A DNA stretch of 64,000 nt from contig VWPU01011708.1 of assembly GCA_013398955.1 (NCBI GenBank), positions 62,001 through 126,000 of the forward strand, written 5' to 3'. Below the pieces are notes generated by a model. That model searched no databases. It saw only the letters and a list, made by a program, of their open reading frames with translations, and was not told the DNA's origin. The translations under genes and the position numbers were made by a program. Position 1 is the stretch's first letter, and each line of letters starts with the position of its first letter. Source of the stretch: Callaeas wilsoni (Eukaryota > Chordata > Aves > Passeriformes > Callaeidae). Below, one piece after another: positions 49,701 to 61,679 of this stretch.

Positions 49701-51679
49701 ACCAGTACTGCCTTTAGTCTAAGCAGTTGTTCTCCTCTCTGGCGTTTACCTCTCCTTTTTCTCCTGTTCTGTGTATTTATAGAATTTCTCTCAGCCTTCA
49801 CTTCACCAGATTAAAGTTTTATTGAGGGCAGATTTATCTAATGGGTTTTACATTTGCTTTTGCCATACATTGGTCTGTATTTGTCCAGCTTCAATGTTTG
49901 AATGAGGCAGCTTTGTTTTCAGATCAGCCTTGTCCTTTTAGCACATTGCTAAAGAGGTACCTTATAGATTCATGAAACCAATGAATCCTCTATTGCTATG
50001 CAGAGTGCTTTGCAACAGAATAAATATTCACATGAAGACAAATCTACAAAGTACTATCAACATGGTAGTAATTATTGAAGCAAGGGGTAGATATTAGCAC
50101 CCAGAAGGCAAGAGAAGAATAAGGTGGATGGTACTGACTCAAGTACTGTTGTTTGAAAGAGAAAAGGCACTTGGCACAATGAAGAATTAACTTCCAGAGA
50201 AATGGAGAGACTGAGTACTGCTCTTCAGCAAGCCCCTAGGCAACAAATTGATCTTCTCCTACAGAAGAGGAAAAAACGAGTGTTGCCAAATTTTTTATAT
50301 TTCAATGTATTTTCTGTAGACGGTTCTAGTAATAGCAGAGTAATTCTGCAATTGGGATCATAGAATTTTACCACAGGAAACATAAACCCTTAATAATCCC
50401 CCACTTGCACCATAATCAAATTGCTAGTATCATAACCTTTTGTGGTAAAACCAGCCAGACCAGCAAAGGCGAATGCCTCTTGGGTGAGTACATGCCAGTC
50501 TCACATGATGTTGGGATGAGATAGGAAGGCTTTGTCCTGTCTGGTTTTGTGTTCCATAATGCTTTCCAGTGTAGTAATATAGCCTACATGCATACTGTCC
50601 TCTCTCCTCTGATGTATATGTGATAAGTGATGCATTTAAGCCAGAATGCAGCTGGTTTAAATACATCTATGACCTGCATTCCCAGCAGAAATCACCTTAG
50701 TTTCCATTTTCTGGCCAAATCATTGCTAATATTTTGATGTCGTTTCTACTGGAGACATTTTAAAGGATAGATTTTGTACATGGGTATAAACCAAACTATT
50801 CCATTGACAGCTGACAGAATTATTTCCGATTTCACTAGGACAACTGATAAAATCTCAGCATTTCATGTCCCTCTCGAACTCTGCTGTGAAGTCTTGTTGG
50901 TTAACTAACTTTTGTATTTCACCCCGAGGCAGTTGAATTAGTCTAGAGAGTGAATAACTCTGAGTTAATCCGTTACACTGCGTGGCTTCCTACAGAGAGA
51001 GCAGCGCTACACAAGAACGTAGCCTCAAATAATTGAAGGTAAGTGCAACTCATTAGGTGGAATTCTAGGAGATACGGTCAATCACCCAGGAGGCTTTAAA
51101 AGACATTCACGTCTGTTTAAAATGCATTTGGCTGTACATCCTATAGATTGAAGGACTGTTCCTACCCCGGCAGCAAAGCACCTCCCGAGTGAGGATGGGG
51201 GTCCTACCAGCGGCTCTCCTGCGCCCCCTGCCACCTGTTCCCTTTATTGCAGAGCGTTTCTGGGATTGCCAGTTCCGCTGACTTGACACGTTCTGATTGC
51301 GCAGCACATGGAACCTGTGGGAAGGGAGGATGGGTGAAAGGAGAGTCAGGAGAAGATTCCTGTGAATCAGCCTGGGAAGAGCTGGTTTCAGCTCACCCTA
51401 CTCACACTGGCCCTCACTGCTCTTGCACTCAGAGTTGAAGTCAATCGAGGTCCACTTGCAGACCAGAAAGCTCCTTCATTTTGCTTCCATTCTGGAATCT
51501 CATCTTTGTTGTGTTCCACTTTGGAATGGGGAAAAAGTATGGCCGTATTGTTTGTGCCTGGATTTACACTCTAGACTTATCCACACCTTCATGTCAACAC
51601 AGGCACAATACATAGCAAGAGTAAGAGATTCATAGCAGATCTCCCTGAAATTCTCCCACTTTGAACTCTGCCAGGTATC

Positions 51680-51705
51680 ACCATCATCATCGTTATTATT
51701 ATTAC
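51680..51705. repeat. Short (CAT)n(TTA)n microsatellite
   Basis: Three to four CAT units are followed by four TTA units (TATCACCATCATCATCGTTA...). It is similar in kind to the compound trinucleotide repeat at 5332. Confidence 0.7.
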
Positions 51706-53127
51706 TACAACTATCTTAACAGGTTTGCAGGACACACCACTGCCAACTCATGATCCAGTGGATCTCAGCCCTCAGCTCTGGTGCCTCTGCGCAAAGGGAC
51801 CGTAGCTCCCTTCAGCAGCCGCTCGGACACAGCACCTCCCCAGACCAACAGGACCTTCCAGCAGGAGCTCCTCGGTGCAGCAGCACACTGCCTTTGCACC
51901 AGGGCATCCACAGCTCCCACATCAGCACCTTGCCTCTCCCTGCTCACTCCTGTCCTCTGTGACTCACCGTCTCTTCTCGCATTCACATCTGGTCCTTTGC
52001 AAGCACTTCATCAGGAATAAATGAATATATGTATGCATCCATAGGCAAATATCCAGACCTGTATCTGATACCATCATACCAACAGGGATCAAGGAAAGAA
52101 CAGTGGGTTTGGGGCCCCTTATGAAGAGGTGAAGATTGATGTTGATATAGATAATGTGTCATCCTTAACTAAAACGGGAACAGGCAAGAAGGAGAAGAAG
52201 AGAAAGATACCCTACATAGATCCTAGGGGACAATATTTGTAAAGAAATCTCAAAATTCCCCTCCAGACATCCCATTTAGGATTCCTGGGGTTATGGAGAG
52301 AGAAGGCTGCCCAGAACACCCCCATAGATTAGGGAAATGGAAGTATGACTAATTCTAGTCCATCATACCTCCCTACCTCTGGAAAATAAAGAATAAGCAC
52401 TGACTGTCAGGGAGCAGCCAGCAGCTTGGGACTGAGACTTCATCTCCAGGAATTTCTTTCTCTCATCTCTTTGCTGACAAAGAAACAAATTTCTCTCTTA
52501 AACATTTCTTGCTTGCTTTCTCTATCACTCCCTTCCTCTGAAAGTGTAAAATGAGTCAATTGGATAGCGAATCAAGAAAGAAAAAAAAGAAACATTCATT
52601 AGAAGCTGGAGAGTGTAGATATCTACCTTCAGTTGTGGGGATTGGCACGGATTCCTACCCATAAAGATAAGCTTCCACAGCTGTAGTTCTAGGAGGTTAG
52701 ATCTTCCTCCAAGCATGATAAGCCTCAATCCATTGGATAGTACAAAGGGAACAGGGATTTCCCCAATACTGGTACTAACTGTGTTATATTCCACCTTCAG
52801 GCAATATATAATGGATGAAATCTAGTTTTCTAGTACAAACATGGGTAGCTCCTTGAAACGGTTGTATTGATATAGTAATTACACCAGACAGTGTTGTTTA
52901 CTAACTGCAATAAGACACCATAATAAACGATAACCTACCTTGATATTATAATACTGTACTATGATTACAGCTAAAGCAAATATTTTGCTGAGCTAATGAA
53001 AGTAATTTAGCACATATAAAAATCGTAGTTTAATTTCAGGTTTCACAATTGCAGAAAGTGCCAAACCAATTTGAAATCCATAGGCGTAACAAAAGGAACC
53101 AGCAGGTTATACAACCAGCAGTCTTGA

Positions 53128-53166
53128 AAGAGAAAAAAAGAAAAAAAAGAGAAAAAGAGAAAAGAT
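53128..53166. repeat. Polypurine (GAAA)n-like tract
   Basis: A nearly pure GA/A strand (GAAAGAGAAAAAAAGAAAAA and onward to GAGAAAAGATGAG). It is a low-complexity purine run. Confidence 0.85.
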
Positions 53167-53723
53167 GAGCCAAGGGAATCACTTTGCAGAATCGGAAGGA
53201 AAATAATGTTGGAAGTGTTATAAAACAATGTGGTTGAAATGGTCACAAGAATGTTTGAATTGCCTTTCCTGTAGAGGATTAACAAATTCAGCAAACTGTA
53301 CACATGCAGTGACAAGTTATTTGGTCACTTTTGTTTAAAACACATACACCCGAAGAACACTCTAAATAGGTAAACCTCTGAGAGGGAACCATGCTGCTGT
53401 CCCTGCTGTAATAGCAAGAACGATTGTAGCCATGCTATGATCTGCTGTGTCCCGCAGAGGAATATTCTGATTATTCTACACCCTCCTCTAATGCCCTTTG
53501 GAGCTTTAAGGAACGGTGAGAAAACTCACAGAGCCATGACAAAGCTGTTCACACCTCGATCATCACTCAGGTGCCCTGGTTAGCAGTCATTGCTAGCGCT
53601 GCTTCATAATCCTCACGAGTTGTGTAGTTTTTAAACAGTCAGGTGGTAGGCGTGTTAAAGCAGGAAGATAAATTCTTATTCAGGTAGAAATGAATACATT
53701 TCCATTTGCTAACCCTAAACCAC

Positions 53724-53763
53724 GTGTGTGTGTGCACAAACACACTCATACACCCCCCCCCCC
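53724..53763. repeat. GT/CA-rich run ending in an 11-base C homopolymer
   Basis: GTGTGTGTGTGC is followed by ACAAACACACTCATACA and then eleven C. The homopolymer is prone to length error in assemblies. Confidence 0.85.
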
Positions 53764-53769
53764 ACTTTA

Positions 53770-56180
53770 TCCTAATGCTTTCCAAACACAGCCTTGCTGC
53801 ACAGTGCATCATGCCTTAGGGGTAACTACTCTGAATGCTTTAGGACAAGGATTGTTTTTTCCACTCTCCAGTCTAAGATTAACAATATTTTGCTCCTGCC
53901 TGATTTTGTTCAACAGCAGTCAGTTCTAATATTTCCATTTAGATGTAAGTCAGGCTTTTCAAAATGGTGCTGAATTCTTCTAGTTATCCAGTAATTGCAG
54001 TGAGCAGGCTGGACAGGTCTTCCTGGCCTTCAGAAAGGACTGAATACGCCATCTCTGGGTTCCACTCCTAACCCTTCCTTCAACAGCCTTTTCATTTGCT
54101 TATTTCAGTGCTGGATCCACCCTATACATAAAAGGCTTAGCAAGGCATCATGCAAACCAGCAGAGGTTTTCAAAAAAGCCTTACATGCAGGCAGAGCTAC
54201 AGTTAACGTGGTTTGGGGTAACCCCACGAAACCAACAACTCCAACTTTGCAAGAAGAGCAATGACTCTTCCTCTGCCACCCCACACTGTCATAGTTGAAA
54301 TGAAGATGTAAACAGTTTTCATCCATCCCAGCCTCACCCCATTCAGCACAGATGTATGAGAAACACCAGTGGTTCAAGTCATAAGACTGAAAATTGGGGT
54401 GTTCATTCTGGAACTGATGGGCACATACACACTTAGCCTGGAATATCATAAGCACAGTTTGCCTTTAAATCACCTTGTAAGTGACCCTGCCTTTGCTTTC
54501 CACTGCCACTCAAGGCACTGTATTACAGGTGTGGAAGTGTCATTGGAGCATGAGCTCTGCATCCTTCCTTCGGAGTGAGAGGAGCAGGGTAGGGTCTACC
54601 AGTGCTGAGCTTCAAGCTGCTGCAGGTAAATTTCTACCATCAAAGTGGATCCTCTATCTCTGCATTACGTTGCAGTCATTCTAAATTAAGAAGAGAGGAA
54701 GAAAAAAACCCCATGATTGGAGACTGATGTTTTATGAAAGCTGAGATTCTCCCCCTCTGCACGATACCATCTCCCACATCAGAGGAAGCCCAATAGCCGT
54801 GGGCTTCCCATCCAGCTCTGGCTCCTAAATGGCAAAGCTGCAAACAAACTCTAAATTAGGCAATGACTTCAGGTAAAAGCAGAATTACCACACACTTGTC
54901 AAGCAGCCAATTCAAAGCAGCAAGACCTGAGGAGAAGGCTGAATGTTTGATGGCTTTGCTGGCTTGATTGGCTGCCACAATGCCCAAGATGACCGATGAC
55001 ACTTTCTTGGGCAGGAGCCATCTCCTGCAGGGCCCACACCTTGAGAAGAGGCTTCTCTCTGTCAGAGCAGCTGGCTCCTGCAATAGGTTTACTGGCTGGA
55101 TGTTTGCTCCTTCCCAACTTTTAAAACAGGTCCTACTTGTAGGGGGGTGGTGGGGGTCTTGGTGTGTCTCTGGTATTTATAATTACACATTTATTGAGCT
55201 TGTGCAATCCTAACTCCAGCTTCAGGCCAAAAGTTCATTGCTAGAGGGGTTCAATAAAGAATTTCCTCCTGAGAATGGAGAATTACATCACTTGCCAAGT
55301 GTGTCAGGCGGTTTTCCAGCCTCCTGTTGGGTCACACCCATTTTGACTACTCTAGTGGATGGATACTGTACATGCCTGGCTGTATCCTTAAGCTCTCTTG
55401 GATTAATCGTGTCTGTGTGCTCCACACTTCAGAAAAATGAGTAAGGTTGTCATAAAGCCCTTCCTATCATGGGCCTCAGGACCCTGAAAAACCTGAAGCA
55501 AGTCAATGCATAAGGACCAAAATGGGTTTCCAAGCAGCAGACAGCCACCTGTTGAATATTTTGCATGTATAACCCTAAAAAAATCAGACTTTTCTTTGCA
55601 AATCCCATCACATAGGCCTTGGTGACAATAATTACATTTTTTCTGATGGAATGCTTCATAATCTCAGGGACACATCACTTACCATGCTGGAGACAGTGTC
55701 TACATTAAAAGAGTGATGGTTCCTGCCCCAAAGACTTCAGTCCCTATTCAGCATGATGCCTTGTTTCTTTCATATTATTCCTGTGGCATCATGAAGAGCT
55801 GAATACATAATGTATTATCATCTTTAGCTCAAGGAAATACAAATCCTTTTCCTTCCATATGCCACTAAAAGATCATTGCCTGTCTCTCCATACACAAAAT
55901 GCATGCCTGAAGACCCCGAAGAGAAGTAAACAGTTCACCTCTAATGCTCTTAGGTGATATTGCACCATGCTGCCATGACGATTAACAGAATAATCCCAGT
56001 GCAAACAGATAAACCAGAACTCTTACACAGACAGTTTTAGTTTATGGTGGAGTCTGATACTACTGTTGGTAGCAAATCAGAGGAGTGAGGCTAATTTTGT
56101 TGGCAGTATTGAGGTTCATGTGAGTATAAATGCTCTTCCTTAGCCTTTCTACATCAGCTCTCTCGATAGCCTTACTGCAT
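53770..56180. other. Gene-free interval
   Basis: No coding, RNA or clear repeat feature was recognised. Open frames on both strands overlap each other and have no domain content. Confidence 0.5.
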
Positions 56181-56204
56181 TAAGCCTTGCAATGCAATAC
56201 ACAG

Positions 56205-56260
56205 TTTTTCAGATGGAGAAACTGGAGCAAAAAGCCATATGTCTCTCAGGGGATCTCATC
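56205..56260 (+). mobile_element. MIR-like CORE-SINE relic
   Basis: CAGTTTTTCAGATGGAGAAA followed by CTGGAGCAAAAAGCC resembles the MIR core segment CATTTTACAGATGAGGAAAC and CTGAGGCACAGAGAGG. MIR and CORE-SINE copies are very old in amniotes and survive in birds only as short diverged pieces. The match is short and done by eye. Confidence 0.35.
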
Positions 56261-56264
56261 AGGA

Positions 56265-58288
56265 GTGAAAATGAAGGCATGAACACCTACCTGTTGCTAA
56301 TCTATAAACTCCATTTGCTGACCACCAGGCTAAATGTTTTCCACCTCACAGGTGTATGGGCTGATTATGAGAAGCAAATTACAGGAAGACATGGATTTTA
56401 GTAGAAGAACAGACTGGAGTGGAGGGATTAACGTGATTTAATGGGTCACTTGGGGAGGAGAATTGGCAAACATAAAAACAACCCCATTCAAAGAAATTTA
56501 GCAGATGAACTAGGCCCTAACTGTAGACAGATAGCTACCCTGCTGTAGATACCAGGTGCCTTTTCTCCCAAGGAAACAGCTCAGTGCTCATAAGCCTCAG
56601 AGCTCCTGCACTCAAAAAGGAGCAAGGAACACACAAATATTATTTGGGGATATAAAAGCAGCACAGTCTGGTGATTTCTCTTACAGCCAAGTCTGCCAGA
56701 ATCCACATAACCTTCCCAGCTCAAATCCTGATGAAAGAGCACCCTCAGCTCCCACTGCCCAGAGGGAAAACTGCACATACTAAGAGTCCTGCAGTATGAG
56801 GCATATGAGTGTGGGTATGTTAAGGATTACTCTAACACCAGGACCTTCAATCAATTCAAGGATCTCGTGCGGTTTCAATGTTCCTGGAGCCAAAAGCCCG
56901 AAATAATGCAGTTTTTTCATTCCCCATGTTACACAGCCTGGAGCCAGTCTGGTGTCTGGGATAATGGCCAGTAATGTTTCTGAATGTTTTTTGGGTCCTG
57001 CCAGAGGTTTTGAGCTCGGCAGATCCCCATGACATCTTCTTGTGACTTGAGACTGGCTTACTGCAGCTAAGGCGGGCAGCAGTACCTGCCATGTCAGCCC
57101 CCTAACACAAGGCACATCAGCCATGTCAGACACCCAATCTTGTCTAAACAAAATGGTCACTGAAACGTTCTGTCAGTCTTTTAAACATACTCACTGTGGC
57201 ACAGCTTAGCTGCAGAACCCCCTGAAATCCATGGTAATGTTTTCAGAGACAGACACATGGAAACTCAAAAGCAGGGGCTGGAAGGAGCTTCCAAACATAA
57301 ATCACATTGTTGCTGACCAACTGTGCCAGACCACCTTAAATGGACACTGTGCCCATCTGCTCTTCCCCTCTCCTCCCCCACACCTCCTCCCTCAGGGTTG
57401 TAAACCATCCTGCAATATTTAAAGTAGCATTGTTCACCTCCCTGCTGAAGCCCCTGGACCATCTGAGCGGCTATATATTCTCTCTGTGCTGTTTGTTATT
57501 CCTGAGGACATGCACATTGCTGAACATACTAATAAAAATTTCATAAAAGAGGTTGCCAAAGGGGTGTCTATGAGGAGATTTGTAAAGCTTGCTCACACAC
57601 ACATGCACACCCACACTCACTCGCTCTCCATTCACCATTAAGAGAGGGCTGCAGCAGGCAAAAGCAAGTACCCCTGTACAACAAAAAGAAACGTCTCTGC
57701 TCCTGAATGGGACCAGGCAGGCTTAGGTAACAAAGATCTGTATCATCCAGTGATTCAATAAAAGCAAACACAGAAGCGTGTTCCTTTGCAATCCCCAGCA
57801 AGTTAAGTGAAAGGCAAGAGGACCTAGCAAGAAAATGCCTGCACGAGGCACGCCAGTATAATAGTGCTGCGTGTGCATGCTGGTGTAGTGCCTGCTCACT
57901 CATCCACAGCGTGCCTGCTTGTACCTTTCCCGAGTGCAGATGGAAAGGACAAGGAACAGCACTGACTGGAAACGTATTCCGGAAGAGTGCACTCCCCCCC
58001 AGGATGCTGTCTCCATCCCAGGACTCAGCAGAGCAGCACTGGCACTGGTACTTGAGTCTGAGCATACACAGATTTTGAAAAGAGCTATATAATAGTTTGA
58101 AGCACTGAGCAAATCCTTTAGCCACAGACTGTCCTGCCTCAAAGCTAATCAGAATTATGTCTCATAGGATGGAAGGCATTTAGGAAAGCTGAAGTGCTAA
58201 GGGCTGTTTTTGATGATTTGATTACTTTTTCTCTTTGCATCTTTCCCTAGATGATCAGGTCTCTGCTTAGCAGATTTAACATTCAATT
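56265..58288. other. Gene-free interval with a long chance-like minus frame
   Basis: The 185-codon minus-strand frame at 57568-58125 is long for this interval, but it is Cys/Leu/Ser-rich, has no recognisable domain, and ends in a translated CA-repeat (CGCACVCE-like). I consider it non-coding. A small CA-rich tract lies at 57592-57625. Confidence 0.5.
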
Positions 58289-58554
58289 TCAACAGCCCTC
58301 GATTGTTAGCTCAGATTTTCTGTGCTGGGCATGAGATTTAAAACATCTCTTAAAACTCTTCAAACTGGTATGTGTGCAGTATTCGTCAGATGCTTGCTCC
58401 ACTTCTGTGTTGGTGGTGAAGTCACATGCATTTTTATCTGAGCTGTGTCTGTGTCTCCTGGAAAATGCAGTATAAATGTATGTGATTATAATCAAATATA
58501 ACAAGAAAAGAAACAAAATCCCAATAACAAACACCAGTGCATGTTTTGACTGTA
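58289..58554 (-). CDS. Candidate 3'-terminal exon encoding a membrane segment and cytoplasmic tail (uncertain)
   Basis: On the minus strand a good acceptor (CTCTACCTTTTTAG, AG at 58556-58555) opens an 87-codon frame to a TGA at 58289. Its first part, VFVIGILFLFLLYLIIITYI, is a clear hydrophobic membrane segment. SRRHRH follows, fitting a positive-inside stop-transfer signal, and then a 50-residue Ser/Thr/Lys-rich tail with DEYC and ending ELTIEGC. The exon starts in phase 1, common in front of membrane exons of type I receptors and immunoglobulin-superfamily proteins. A phase-compatible donor (CCAAG then GTAAAA) lies 283 bases upstream at 58838, ending an open stretch from 58997. I do not recognise the protein. 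No AATAAA follows within about 700 bases, and T-rich DNA can mimic a membrane segment, so chance remains likely. Confidence 0.2.
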
Positions 58555-58997
58555 CTAAAAAGGTAGAGCATCTATGGGATTGTAAATAAATGACCTAGAG
58601 AAGTCAGGGTCCTTATTAAGGCAGACATTAAGAAATTATTACAACGCAGGTTGCTGCCCTGACAGCGACTAACAGCCCATGTGGAATGGTTATGGCAGAG
58701 CATTCAGTTACACATTAGAGATGTTTTTATTGTTAACACATATTTACAGGCTTCATGATCTCTCTTGTAAATTCATATTAAGGAAATGTAAGTAGTCAGC
58801 TTTCAGAGCTGGGCCTTAAATAGTTGGTGAGTTTTACCTTGGATGCACAGGGACAGTCTCACAGGATGGAGAGCTTCCTTTGTAGTTGCCACAATGGAAA
58901 CACTCAGAATGGGAAACACCCAGCAAGTATTTAAGCAAGCAGCAAGTTTAAAGGAACCAACTCTCTTAACACTTAGGAAAGAGGACTTCAAGCACAA

Positions 58998-60425
58998 AAA
59001 GATGGATGTTCCAGTGATGAGGCCTACTCCACTGATATATAGTTAAACACACATGGACAAATGAGTGGGCTGGTGGTCAGGTGCCTGAATCTCCAAGGAT
59101 AGATATTACCTTAAGTAACATCAGGATGCTATTTCTGCTTCAGTTTTCCACCCAAGAAGTCTCATGCACAATCTACTCCTGTACCATAGCAAGCATCAGT
59201 AATTATTACAAGGCAAACAGATTCACACTGTGTGAGGTGCCTTGGCCACAATTTTACTCATGTACAAGAATATATTCACTAAGAAGAACAATTATTTTCT
59301 AGATTATAATCTGTATGTGCTGAATATTCCATATCTGTTCACCAGCTCAGCAAGCTCCACATGTATATATTTAAACACAAAATGTACAGATGTTCACTGT
59401 AATTTGCCTTGCTGAACATCATGCCTATTTAATCCATTTTGAAGGTCAAATATATTTTAATATTTTGGCAAATGCCTTTGGAACCAACTTAATTAAACAC
59501 AGTTAAATTGGGCAGTAAGTTTTCCTCAAAAATGCTTACAACAACTAGTCTGAACAATTAGCTACAGGCTTAGACGGCTGCAGCTGGAGAGCTGGAGCTG
59601 GGGTGGCTGTGCTCTGCCAGACCTGCGCTGGCTCCGAGCGAGAGCTGCGTGGGTGCCTGCGCTGCCCTCCTGGCAGCACACCACACACTGGGGACAGGGA
59701 GCAGCAGCACAAGGCACCAAGGCAGAGAAGTAAAAACTGCAGATTTTAAAAAGTGAAGGAAGCTCAGCAATGCTCTAAACCTAAAGGAGGCTCATCTACA
59801 GAATCTCTGAGGATCCCTGTCAAGAGCATCACACATTAAGGTAAATGAAGTATTAGTGCTCTCAGGAAGGGTGCCAAGGCCTGGGACTGGAGCTCAGTTG
59901 TTCGCCTTAGAAGAAACCACCTTCATGTGAGATAGATACATAGAAAATGTATGCTCATCTCATGGTACACACATGTATCAGTGCAGATGCTCTGCTTTGC
60001 TACACGAGTGCTCAAGCAGACGCCTTTTGCATGTCAGCAGGAGTCGATGCAGGGTTTTCACGTGGAATGTACATCTTATTTTCACACGTCAGCTCAACAG
60101 CATGCATGAACACCAGATTGCAGGCACATGTGCACACGCATGTGTTCTTGTGAAATACTCTGGCAAGTATGCAAGCTTTAGGAAAATGTTCTGTCAGACA
60201 TTATGTTGACAGATGTAGATGCAATGCCTCTTCCAACTTACAGAAACCAATCCAGACATCATCTTTCCATACACAAAGCCAAAACTGGAGTGCTAAAATT
60301 CAGCATTGACATCACATCCAATATTTTAATTGTTATCACTTGACCCTTTGGTCCATGCTTGTTCAAGGCAGCTTCCTTTTTATTAATATCTCAGCACACT
60401 GTGTGACACAACTTGAGTGTGTCCT
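58998..60425. other. Gene-free interval
   Basis: No supported gene. A minus-strand frame at 59570-59770 begins with a leucine-rich, signal-peptide-like stretch (LPWCLVLLLPVP) but lacks an ATG at its start and has only a weak donor. It lies in a small GC-enriched run (59575-59700). Confidence 0.45.
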
Positions 60426-60429
60426 AATT

Positions 60430-60870
60430 TAATTTTAATTAGTGCAGACTTTTGCTTTCCTCACTAATGAAACAGTGCTCATTACGAAGTGTAATTGAAG
60501 ACCCCTAGAGGGAGGGGCGCCTGGAGACCTCATTGTGTTGGTACCCGGCATCCTGCCCAATAAAATTCCCTTCTGAACGAAAGCAGTTTTATCATTAATT
60601 CATACTGCAGGGGGGCTAACTCGCTGCCAGCCGCTGAGTTCATACTGCTCTTAGGAAGAGCCCAGAGCCTGTTTGTTTTCTCCAAAGAAACAATTCCAAT
60701 TTTCTAATGACTAAAACACTTAGATCGTAAATCCTTCTGTCTCGTTGTTAAAAGTATCTTTGAAAAGCGGCTGTTATGAAAGTATGCCTCTCCATTAGAA
60801 GCAGACTATTCATGAACTTTTTTGTGTGTGCTTTTAATTGAGCTTGAATGATACAAATATTGAGCTGTGG
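60430..60870. promoter_or_regulatory. Candidate enhancer-like block rich in homeodomain and SOX words
   Basis: This stretch mixes many TAAT/ATTA cores (TTTAATTTTAATTAGTGC, CATTAATTCATAC, CTTTTAATTGAGC), AACAAT-type SOX words (AGAAACAATTCC) and a GC box-like GGGAGGGGCGCC at 60512. It contains no coding frame and looks different from the surrounding sequence. Such composition is typical of conserved developmental enhancers. Conservation itself cannot be seen from one genome. Confidence 0.25.
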
Positions 60871-60881
60871 TTAACTCCATT

Positions 60882-60952
60882 TAAAAAAAAAAAAAAAAAA
60901 AAAGAAAAAAGAAAAAGATAAAAAAAAAAAAAAAAAAAAACAACAAAAAAAA
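60882..60952 (+). repeat. Long A-rich tract
   Basis: About 70 bases of A are interrupted by single G, T or C, including two pure runs near 20 bases. No AATAAA, gene-like sequence or target duplication lies before it, so it is not clearly the tail of a retroposed copy. It may be expanded by slippage. Confidence 0.9.
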
Positions 60953-61430
60953 CAGAGAGAGTGAGACAGACAGGACAGGAAACATGCTCTGTTTACAAGC
61001 ACTCCAAGATGACCCGGGCAATCACAGTAAGAAGCAAATGAGCTCAGAAGAGTAGGCCAAGCAGGTGGTTAAGTGACCACCTTTGGATGTACACATGGAG
61101 TGCCACAAGAAAGGAGGTCTCCATGCCCAGAATACCCCCAGGCTCTCCATTTCTTTGCTTCACAGGTGTGAAATCATGGTAACTGCAGAGAAAAGTTCTT
61201 TAGATGACTGCACTTATATTTGTTTACAGCAGACTCAGGGCTTTTTTGTAATTTTGACTTTAAAAGTTTCCCCTCTCAGTTACCAGACAGAACATCAAAC
61301 TGCCACTGCATTCTCTGGGTAATGACAGGGTATTGACTACAGGGATTTGCTCAGAAATAGTAACTGCACTTCAGATTCACCTTCTGCATCATTCCAAGCC
61401 AAGGCTGGAGCATGCCAAGCCTCTACAGCA

Positions 61431-61457
61431 GGACAGGACAGGACAGGACAGGACAGA
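61431..61457. repeat. (AGGAC)n pentanucleotide repeat
   Basis: About five uninterrupted copies of AGGAC (CAGGACAGGACAGGACAGG). A related single-copy word, AGACAGGACAGG, occurs at about 60969 just after the long A-rich tract. Confidence 0.9.
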
Positions 61458-61629
61458 GCAAACTGGGCCTCCAAGTTTATCAGAGCTATCACCATACCAA
61501 ACACTGGAATTGGTAGATTTTTTTTCTGGCACCAGTGAGGGTCTTGAGTCTGGGCAGTCAGCACCATGTCTTGTGAGAGCTGGGGGGCCTGTGCCAACAG
61601 AAACACAAATCTGTCCAGTGAAGGGGAAG

Positions 61630-61673
61630 GATTAACATACAAAAGGGAAGGGGATTCAGATTAACATACAAAA
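61630..61673. repeat. Short tandem duplication, 29-base period
   Basis: GATTAACATACAAAA occurs exactly at 61630-61644 and again at 61659-61673, each preceded by a GGGGA-type word. It is a recent-looking local duplication. Confidence 0.85.
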
Positions 61674-61679
61674 CTGATC

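Larger units (their letters stand above)
37801..53120. other. Large gene-free interval
   Basis: About 15 kb without a recognisable gene. The open frames of 100-180 codons (for example 45807-46340 on +, 43045-43482 on -) show no domain, no repeats and no plausible exon borders. Noted contents are the hairpin at 39947-39975, a small GC-enriched stretch at about 46450-46680 with a short Kozak-type frame, a (CAT)n(TTA)n microsatellite at 51680-51705 and AT-rich unidentified sequence at 47460-47730. Confidence 0.55.

Noticed and set aside
50355..50380. ATCATAGAATTTTACC as a CR1 tail
   Set aside because: Only one tail-like word is present and none of the downstream CR1 landmarks follow.
57568..58125. 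185-codon minus-strand frame
   Set aside because: No domain, an unusual Cys/Ser/Leu composition, ends in a translated CA-rich repeat and has no clear exon borders.
59570..59770. Signal-peptide-like minus-strand frame (LPWCLVLLLPVP)
   Set aside because: No ATG at the start of the hydrophobic stretch, weak donor, and the frame is open mainly because of local GC-rich composition.
60882..60952. Processed pseudogene tail
   Set aside because: No gene-like sequence, poly(A) signal or flanking target duplication was found before the A-rich tract.
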